Program-made: the position numbers and the translations under genes | Assembly (NCBI GenBank): GCA_020746995.1 | Contig: JAGPXD010000002.1 | Coordinates: forward strand, 992,001-1,056,000 | From: Plectosphaerella cucumerina | Taxonomy: Eukaryota > Ascomycota > Sordariomycetes > Glomerellales > Plectosphaerellaceae | Direction of reading: 5' to 3' | Length of the DNA: 64,000 nucleotides | Notes under the pieces: model-generated | The model's database searches: none | The model's input: only the letters and a program-made list of their open reading frames with translations | What the model was told of the DNA's origin: nothing | Shown: positions 56,860 through 64,000 of the stretch, in pieces | Numbering within the stretch: position 1 is the first letter of the stretch | Layout of the letters: each line of letters opens with the position of its first letter

Positions 56860-59306
56860 ATGCCTCGTCCAAAGGTCCGCCCCGAAGACCGGCAGAGGGC
56901 CGTCAGAGCCTGTGTGCCCTGCAAAAACAGCAAGAAGCGATGCGACGCGCGATTGCCCTGCTCGAACTGCTGCCGGCGAGAGTGCGAAGCCGCGTGTATC
57001 TTTGATTCGGAGCCCTATCCGCGACATCGGTCCTCTGAAACGCGGCGCAGCAACCGCGCTGTCGGCGACCACGAGCGGAGAGAACATCACGGCTGGGATC
57101 CAAACACCACGTACGAGGATGCCAGCCATGCACCACATACCCCTGACTCGACACTGGCCGCATGCTCTGATGTGACGCCGGGTGTGCCTTCGCCACCGCA
57201 ATCGACTATCGCACATCTCGGAGGAGCCTCGCGCATGGGAGGCTCCAAAGGAGAGAAAGGTGCGTGCCTTGAAGTTGTTGGTTTCGGCAACATCGTGGCT
57301 CACGTCGAAGTGCACAGTGAACATGGGAGACTCCCCCTCGCTCTCCTTCCTGCACTTCCTCCGCAGAACCTTGCTCCACTACATGGGCCCATCGCCATTC
57401 ACGGATAACCGGAGAGCAAACGTCATGCTTGAGGCCGTGATCCCACTGAAGACGTCCGATAGTGTTCCAGACGGTAGTCCGGAAAGTCAGCTGGATGTCG
57501 AAGAGAAGCGACAGTATCTGGAGAGATTCTTCACCGCTGTAAGCACCATTCTAGGCGCCTGCTCCTTGTCATGCTTTTGTTTGCTGACTCGTAATAGACC
57601 ACAGGCTTGGTCTATCTGTTTTCCCCGGCCCAGCTCTCGCAAATGCTCGACGAGAGAGAAGCACGGTCAAACAACTCAGATCAACCCGAGAGCTACACCC
57701 TGCGCGACTCCATCATTGACCTTGCCATCTCAATTGGCGGCCAGTGCTGCGAGACGACGCCAAAGAGTCTGTATCACGCACAGCGACACTTTGAGCGCGG
57801 TCAGAAACTGGCTTTCGAGGGAATGTTGCTCGACCCCAGTGTCGACATGATCTGCGTCTTTCTTCTCATGAGCGTTTACATGCTTGGTACTTGTAAACGA
57901 AATGGAGCCTTCATGTACCTCGGCGTTGCTGCAAGGTCGGCGCATGCTCTCGGGCTTCATGTGCCGGAGTCCTACCAGCACTTGGAGGCGGGAGAGCAGA
58001 TGTTCAGGTAAGCTCGACTCCATCGTTGCCGATACCATGATCTCATACCTTATTTTAGGTCGCAAGTGTGGAAAAGTCTCCGCATCCTCGACATCGCAAT
58101 TGGCTCAGTCCTCTCTCGGCCACCTGCATCCTCCCCAAGGGGGCCACTTCGAGACGCCTTCACCCCCACAACCAGCATTCAGGAGTCACCCTCACCGGAG
58201 TATCTTTCCATGAACGCTAGCTTCGAAGTATGCACCATCTTGGAAGAAATCATGGACCATCTCGATCACAAAAGAGACGTCAACATCACGTCCATCGAGG
58301 AGTTCTTGACCAGGCTTCGTCGGTGGAGCCAGTCGCTGCCGCCCAGCGTCCGATCGTCTTCTGTCACCTGGCCTCTTCCCCCTGAGAAGAGACGACAGGC
58401 CCTCGGGAACTTCGCCGTGTCGTGCTTCTACTACTTCTCGGTCATTCTGATCACGAGACCCATTCTGATATCGTATCTTCTCATGAAGCTCAAGCTGTTG
58501 GACCCGTCGACAGCAACATCGGCGCCCTGCCTCGCTTCATCCCCTGAAGCGGAGCAAATCGCCCAAGTCTGCGTCGATGCTGCGATTCTCATGGCAGAGA
58601 CAGCAAGGAGGGCACAGTCGGCAGGGCTGCTGATCCAAAACATGTGCTTGCTAAAGTGAGTACCCAATCTCGAATGTCGGTCTTGATGCAGTCTTTCTGA
58701 TTTTGGTCTAGAGCATGGCTCTTCAGTGCCAGTCTCGTCCTTGGCTTCTCCGTCTTTGTTGATGCATCGTCTTCCACATCACCGACGAGCTTTGATGCCG
58801 AGGCCGCTCTTCATGGCAGCATCAATGTCATTAAGGAGCTGGCACGGACGAGTCCTCAAGCTCACCATTATCTGGACGTCTTGACTGAGTTCCTCGGGGC
58901 CATCAAGCAGCACCGCGAGCGACTCGTTCCCCCTCGAAGGCGAAGCAGTGGACAATATCTCAGCCAGATCTTTGTCCTCGACCAGGAGAGGCCTTCGGGC
59001 GACTCCGATATGGACTCTGTACCGACGCTTTCACTGAACGCTCCCGAGTTTGGTGCCGATACGTCCAGCGCTGGTCTTTGGATGCTGCAGCAGGCTGCCG
59101 AGGCGACACAAGACATGAATGACCTCTGGAAGCTCCCAGATGCCAATGCAGGTTGCAATGACTCTGGACTGCCAGGGTCCATCGCCGCATCGGTCTCCTT
59201 ACCGATGGGCGCCTTTGATCTGGACTGGAGTTCTGTCTCTGTACAGGTGACCGAGAGCTCATTATTTGATATGGATCCGTTCATGAACATGATGGATCAG
59301 TGCTAG
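56860..59306 (+). CDS. Zn2Cys6 fungal transcription factor
   Basis: Probable regulator of this neighbourhood. Exons 56860-57259, 57318-57538, 57598-58007, 58059-58655 and 58712-59306 give 740 aa, phases consistent. The binuclear zinc cluster lies at residues 18-46 (ACVPCKNSKKRCDARLPCSN and on), with C18, C21, C28, C34, C37 and a last ligand at C42 or C46; C38 is an extra cysteine. A basic region RHRSSETRRSNR follows. The middle of the protein (about 205-545) is the fungal-specific regulatory domain, including GLVYLFSPAQL and FLLMSVYMLGTCKRNGAFMY. The C-terminus is acidic with hydrophobic residues, like an activation domain. Regulator genes inside metabolic clusters usually control their neighbours; that is inference. 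Confidence 0.9.
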
Positions 59307-59459
59307 GATTAGACTGCGGCTGTAATGAGATGATATTCAAGACCCAACCCAGAATCCGAGACCAGGTACCCAATAGCACCAACGCCTCGTTGACCTGGTT
59401 CACTCCTTGCTTGACCAGTCGTCGCCCTTGAGTTGAAGTTAGCGTATAGTCCACTTGGT

Positions 59460-60463
59460 TCAAAGCCTGGATCTTACCAATCCGATTGCTTCCTGTCCCC
59501 GGTGAAAGTCCTTGTAAAGTTCAGCTCCCATCCACTGCGGCAGCGTCCTGTCCAGTCCTTCTTCCATGTCGAATCCTCTGCCTCCACCCACCAAGACAGC
59601 TCGCCCGTTGAGGTCTTTGTCACAGGCGCACTGAACAATCAGCTTTCCAACCTTTTCAGTGGTGTTGATCGGCAAGCCCTCCTCCACCCACTTGGCCCGG
59701 ACCTGGTCCATCAACTGAGTATCTGTGGCCCAGGGGCAAATGGTGTTGACCCGCACGCCGTACTTTGCAGGCGCCCACTGCCTCAAGCTCCGCATGAGAC
59801 CAACTACCCCATGCTTGGCGGAACCATAGGCAAATAGACCGGGAGACTCGAGGAGGCCCGCGATGGAAGAAACCAGGACGATGGACTTGGAAAACGGGGC
59901 TTGGGGCGCCTTCGAAGGATCGGTTGTCTTGTCCTTCTTCATATAAGCCAGCGCTATCCGGCAGAACGACACAACGCTGGTTAGGTTGATGTTGATGGTG
60001 TTGTAGATTGGTTCGGGTTCGACCTTGACCGTTTCGAGATCCAGATGCTCGGGGCCGAACCAGCCGTTCGGTTCAGTGACCGCAGCACAAGATATGGCGA
60101 CATCGACGCGACCATATTTCTGATACGCATCGTCAAAGAGCTGTAGCTGAGCGCTGTAGTCCCGCACGTCGAGTTTGGTGAAACGTATCGAGCCTTTCAC
60201 GTCTGTCCGGGCATCTTGGAGCGTCTCGACCAGCTCGCGGCCTCTTGATTCATCCCAGTCGCCAAAGAAGACGTGGGCCCCTAGGTTGAAAAGCAAAGAA
60301 ACGGTGGCTGCTCCGATGCCTTGCGCCCCTCCTACTCAGAATCAGCAATGCGCTACTCCTAGGAGTTATTGATTCCTCATGAAGCATAAGACTTACCGGT
60401 CATAACGACCACCTTTCCCCTGACCTCTTCTGCGAGTTGCGGCGAGAATAAAACTTCGGCCAT
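59460..60463 (-). CDS. Short-chain dehydrogenase/reductase
   Basis: NAD(P)-dependent alcohol/ketone oxidoreductase, classical SDR resembling 15-hydroxyprostaglandin- or hydroxyaverantin-dehydrogenase types. Exons 60397-60463 and 59460-60331 (65-nt intron, phase 1 within the glycine motif) give 312 aa. TGGAQGIG at 22-29 binds the cofactor; an acidic residue after strand 2 (FGDWDE) suggests NAD. Catalytic Ser lies in VLVSSIAG and Tyr/Lys in FAYGSAKHG; NTICPWATDTQL follows. The gene diverges from the second SDR across a 463-base shared promoter. Confidence 0.92.
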
Positions 60464-60926
60464 GATGAATTGAGGGCTAGTCTGACGTTGCGAGAGGCAA
60501 GTGTTAGATAGTAGGACAAGCGAACTGCAGATAGGTATTCATGCGATGGTTCAAGTTGAAGCCGGCCGGTCCAGTCACAAAGGTTGCTCGGGATATGGGT
60601 TGCAACGAGCGCGAACACGCCCTAATGATTTTGGTGCCTCGGCAACACTGTATAGCCCGGGGCGAGTGCAGCAGCCGAAAACCATCCGCTTTCGTGTAAG
60701 TCGCGGCCCGCAGCCAGCTGCGATAAGAATTCCAGGTTGGCACACATGACCCGACGATGCCGGTCTTTCCACTCAATTCATCCCCAGATAACACGGAGAC
60801 GCGCTCAACGGGCTTGCTGAAGCTGAAGCATTGGCGCGAGGTCTCAGTCGCCAATACCATCATATACAGAGCCCCAGATCCTCAGTCCCTCGAGTCCCGT
60901 CTATTCGACACAACATTCCGTACACC
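60464..60926. promoter_or_regulatory. Bidirectional promoter of the two SDR genes
   Basis: 463 bases between divergent ATGs. It probably drives both genes. No clear repeated binding site could be picked out by eye. Confidence 0.5.
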
Positions 60927-61893
60927 ATGAACGTAGCTTCCGCCGCCAAAAGGCTGTCAGTCATCGTCACCGGGGGAGCGAGTGGCATCGGACTGGCCAT
61001 CACCCGCCACTTCGCCAGCCAGGGACACCAAGTCGCAGTGCTGGATGTGAACTCGACGACTGGGCCAGCGATCGTCGCCGAGGTCGCTTCGGAGTTCCCC
61101 CAGGCATCTCTCAGCTTCAAGTGGTGCGACGTTTCTTCGTGGGAAGCTCAGTCCATCATTTTTGAGCATGTGTATCGCGAGCACGGAGGCCGCATAGATG
61201 TCGTCATGGCCAATGCGGGAATCTCGGAGCATAGTGCAGGGGCTCTCGACTGTGTCCCCAGAGAGCTCGCCTTGAAGCCGTCCATGAGAATGGCGAACAT
61301 CAACCTGGACGGGGCGATCTACAGTACGTTGAGAAAAGGGGCACCTTCGTCCAAAAGTCCTACCTGCTGACTCTGTTCTCGCAGCTGTCTCCCTTGCCGT
61401 ACACTACATGCAGAAGAACGAGATATCAAGCCGCTTGCCGTCGACACGAGGGTCTATCATTTGCACAGCATCCAGCGCAGCAATCTACCCCTTTCCTGTG
61501 TCGCCACTGTATGCAGCTTCCAAGGCAGGCTTGGTAGGCTTTGTACGGTCCATGGCAGTCAGACTGCTTGACAGCAAAATCCAGATCAACTCTTTGGCAC
61601 CTGTAGTCATAGGTATGGCGGCACGGGAGGTCCTACGAAGTACTGTAAGAAGTATCGCTAATAGCTGCGTAGAGACCAACATCACCCCTGACAAGGCTCT
61701 GTTCAAACAAATGATCGTCACGCCAGCATCGACGCTGACGAGGGCGGTGGCAAAGTTCATGGAGAACCCGGGGCTTACTGGCCAGCTGGCCGAGATTCAC
61801 GGGGACAGCGTCACTCTGAGGCCTGATGCAGAGTACGTCGATGTAGACACCGAGAAGAACTTGAGGATGTTCTGGGAATTGGGCCATGCATGA
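60927..61893 (+). CDS. Short-chain dehydrogenase/reductase
   Basis: Second SDR, 281 aa from exons 60927-61323, 61385-61612 and 61673-61893. TGGASGIG at 15-22 binds the cofactor, with VAVLDVN after strand 2 indicating NAD. NAG is seen in VVMANAGIS, catalytic Ser in IICTASSAA, Tyr/Lys in PLYAASKAG. Intron 2 (61613-61672, 60 nt, stop-free in frame) must be removed to give NSLAPVVIETNITPDKALF, the normal SDR sequence after the active site. It may act as the partner of the divergent SDR on related alcohols. Confidence 0.9.
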
Positions 61894-62607
61894 GCTTCGA
61901 GGCATAGACCCAGTAGCAAACCGAGTTACTATCTTCAATGAACATCCACAATAACTCCAGCTCCTTCATCTCGTCAAATGTGCCTCAGAGTTATGAGAGG
62001 TACGAGAAACGATGCACATGGAACAGAAAACATAATGCCCATCTTTGTCCTCCATGATCCCTAATACGCCACCCTGACCATCGCCAGCAACGCCCGCCAG
62101 GCGCTAGAATACGGTGGGAGATAAGCGTCGGCAAGGCCCCCATCACGCTCACCTCGTCGCGGCAAGGTTCCTTATAACTAGCATGCCGCCAAGTCCCGCA
62201 TCCGCCAGCCACATGATAAGCTAGCACTAGCAGCGTGCTCACCAAAGTCCCTTGGAATTTGGGTGCGCATGATGTCCGCCATGATCAGCGTCTATCTTTG
62301 TGGTGGATCTGGGGAAGAGGGGGCCCGCGATAGGGGTCCGATACCAGTCGGCTAGCGGACCCAGCGCAGTCCAGCTCGTCGGGTCCGTTCCCCTCTCACG
62401 CTTGAGGCCGAGAGTCGTCAGCGCAGTGCACTCCGAGATTCGATTGCATCGGCAGGCTTTCTACCAGACCATCATCAAGTATCAAAGGTCAATATAAGTC
62501 GCATGAAGCCCGAAGATCTTCACTACTTCCAGAGCATTGAGCAGTAGTCCTACATCACCAGTCAACCCTCTTCCACAAACCCAGACTTGTACCCGAATCC
62601 TTTTAAC
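61894..62607. other. Intergenic region, promoter of the second exporter
   Basis: No gene supported; short conflicting frames only. Confidence 0.5.
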
Positions 62608-64000
62608 ATGGCGCTTGGAATCCTACCCGATCGACATCTCGACCATGTCCCCGGCACAACACTCCTCGACGAGAGAGGCACAGCGGCCGGGCTCGAAGGC
62701 GGCGAGGGCCACGTCTCCCTCAAGCACGACTCCAGCGGCACAATCGTACTGGTCCCTCAGCCGTCCGATTCGCCCGATGACCCCCTGAACTGGCCCGCTT
62801 GGAAGAAGAACATGTTCACCGTCGCCATCGCCTTCGGCAGCGGGTGTGTGGGTGCCTGCGGTCCACTCCTCAGCTCAGCCGTCGTTCCTCTCGCGGAAGA
62901 GCTTGACGTCTCGCTTCAGCACTTCACCCTCGGCTTCCAGGGCTCATGTATTGCCGCGCTGGGGCTTGGGAGTCTCTTGTGCAACTCCCTTGCCGTCATG
63001 GTCGGCAAGCGACCCGTTTATCTTGCCACCACAGTCGGCCTCATCGCGACCTGCATCTGGAGCGCCGAGACGACAAACTTCACCTCTCTCGCCATCTCGC
63101 GTGCTGTTCAGGGGTTCTGCATGACCCCGATGGAAGCACTAGTCCCTGCATCCATCGCTGACATCTTTTATGTCCACGAGAGAGGGTTCCGGAATGCCAT
63201 TTTCAACCTAGGTGTCTTGGGTGGCATCAATCTCGCCTCGCCAATTGGTAATTTCATTCATCACTTGCTAATATCAGCAACTTGGGCTAACATTTCATCA
63301 GCCGGCGCTGTAATCGACAACAGCTCTTACCGGACCTGTCTATACGGCATGGTTGGCGCCTTCGTCGTCCAGCTACTTCTCACATTCTTTTTCATGCCGG
63401 AGTCACACTTTGACCGCTCGGCACTTGCAGGAAGCAGCGTTGCTTCCACCGCTGGCGAAGACTCTGGCCCAGATGAGAAGAAGCTTGCATCGGATAAGGT
63501 CTCGAGCGGATCGGTCAGCACGCCTGTCGTCGAGAAGGCACACTCTTACCTCCATGACCTGCGCCCTTGGAGCGGCTACTACGACTCTTCCAACTTCCTT
63601 AGGAACCTGGTCTCCCCATTCTTCATGCTGGCGTCGCCCATCGTCGTCTGGGGTGCCATGATGTTCAACATCTGCATCTCATGGCTCGTGCTCCTCACCA
63701 TCACACTCTCGCAAATCTTCTCCGGGCCCCCTTACAACTTCTCGGTCACTTCTGTGGGCCTCACCAGTCTTTCCTCGTTCATTGCGACTCTCATTGCAAC
63801 GGCCTTCTCGGGACTGGCTGTCGATGGACTGGTCAAGTTTATGTCAAGGAAGAACAGCGGCATCTATGGTGCGTTCCTGCGATGCCCCTCCATAATCCGA
63901 CCAAAGCTAACCCGCTGCAGAGCCCGAATTCCGCCTCCCCATCATCAGCCTTTACCTCCTCCTCACCGGCAGCGGCTTCTTCGCCTGGGGCCAGAGCCTG
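62608..64000 (+). CDS. MFS exporter (DHA1), 3' part beyond the window
   Basis: Proton-coupled efflux transporter, incomplete. Exons 62608-63247, 63302-63868 and 63921 onward to the window end; introns of 54 nt (stop-free in frame) and 52 nt, phase 1 each. 429 codons are visible, ending inside a membrane segment (SGFFAWGQSL). Family features: VLVPQPSDSPDDPLNWPAW before the first span, EALVPASIADIFYVHERG, and a Ser-rich central loop. These match the exporter at 46784 position for position, so the two are related. As the last gene of the neighbourhood it may export the same compound or its products. Confidence 0.9.
   Translation, partial: MALGILPDRHLDHVPGTTLLDERGTAAGLEGGEGHVSLKHDSSGTIVLVPQPSDSPDDPLNWPAWKKNMFTVAIAFGSGCVGACGPLLSSAVVPLAEELDVSLQHFTLGFQGSCIAALGLGSLLCNSLAVMVGKRPVYLATTVGLIATCIWSAETTNFTSLAISRAVQGFCMTPMEALVPASIADIFYVHERGFRNAIFNLGVLGGINLASPIGNFIHHLLISATWANISSAGAVIDNSSYRTCLYGMVGAFVVQLLLTFFFMPESHFDRSALAGSSVASTAGEDSGPDEKKLASDKVSSGSVSTPVVEKAHSYLHDLRPWSGYYDSSNFLRNLVSPFFMLASPIVVWGAMMFNICISWLVLLTITLSQIFSGPPYNFSVTSVGLTSLSSFIATLIATAFSGLAVDGLVKFMSRKNSGIYGAFLRCPSIIRPKLTRCRARIPPPHHQPLPPPHRQRLLRLGPEP

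Noticed and set aside
1..64000. CRISPR arrays, bacterial operons, riboswitches, rRNA genes
   Set aside because: None seen; the DNA is fungal nuclear, with introns and monocistronic genes.

Overview
The window is nuclear DNA from a filamentous ascomycete (Pezizomycotina, most likely Sordariomycetes). The grounds are GC-rich genes with short introns (mostly 50-90 nt, GT...AG, often with a CTAAC or CTGAC-like branch site), intron-bearing tRNA genes, a 26-residue metallothionein with the cysteine spacing of the Neurospora copper metallothionein, a fungal Zn2Cys6 regulator, fungal sugar and drug transporters, and a relic whose in-frame stops look like repeat-induced point mutation (RIP). The species cannot be fixed from the sequence alone.

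Layout. 0-9.3 kb: mitochondrial glycine-cleavage H protein, an intron-bearing tRNA-Ala(TGC), a GABA/amino-acid permease, tRNA-Gly(GCC), a conserved-looking 740-aa protein of unknown role, and a sugar transporter on the minus strand. 9.3-17.1 kb is gene-poor and holds two near-identical intron-bearing tRNA-His(GTG) genes. 17.1-20.3 kb: a secreted BBE/VAO-type FAD oxidase that lacks both usual flavin-linking residues, and an unknown minus-strand gene. 20.3-24.7 kb is repeat-rich and decayed: a 17-bp tandem array, a GAC tract, palindromes, a membrane-protein relic, and 16-bp and 45-47-bp arrays. 24.8-35.1 kb: a small secreted protein with a duplicated cysteine motif, an MFS drug transporter, two unknown genes, the metallothionein, and galactokinase. 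35.1-44.4 kb: a long pyrimidine-rich leader followed by two tandem, related C2H2 zinc-finger genes.

45.4-64 kb looks like one functional neighbourhood: 2-hydroxyacid dehydrogenase, MFS exporter, Baeyer-Villiger-type monooxygenase, cupin, kynurenine-formamidase-like hydrolase, type-B carboxylesterase, Zn2Cys6 regulator, two divergent short-chain dehydrogenases, and a second MFS exporter cut by the window end. No polyketide, peptide or terpene synthase is visible. The gene set suits inducible breakdown, modification and export of a small carbonyl or ester compound: ketone to ester, then alcohol plus acid, then reoxidation. It could also be the tailoring flank of a biosynthetic cluster whose backbone lies beyond 64 kb.

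Gene models were built by hand. For every multi-exon gene the splice phases close to an open frame, but no transcript or homology search was available.
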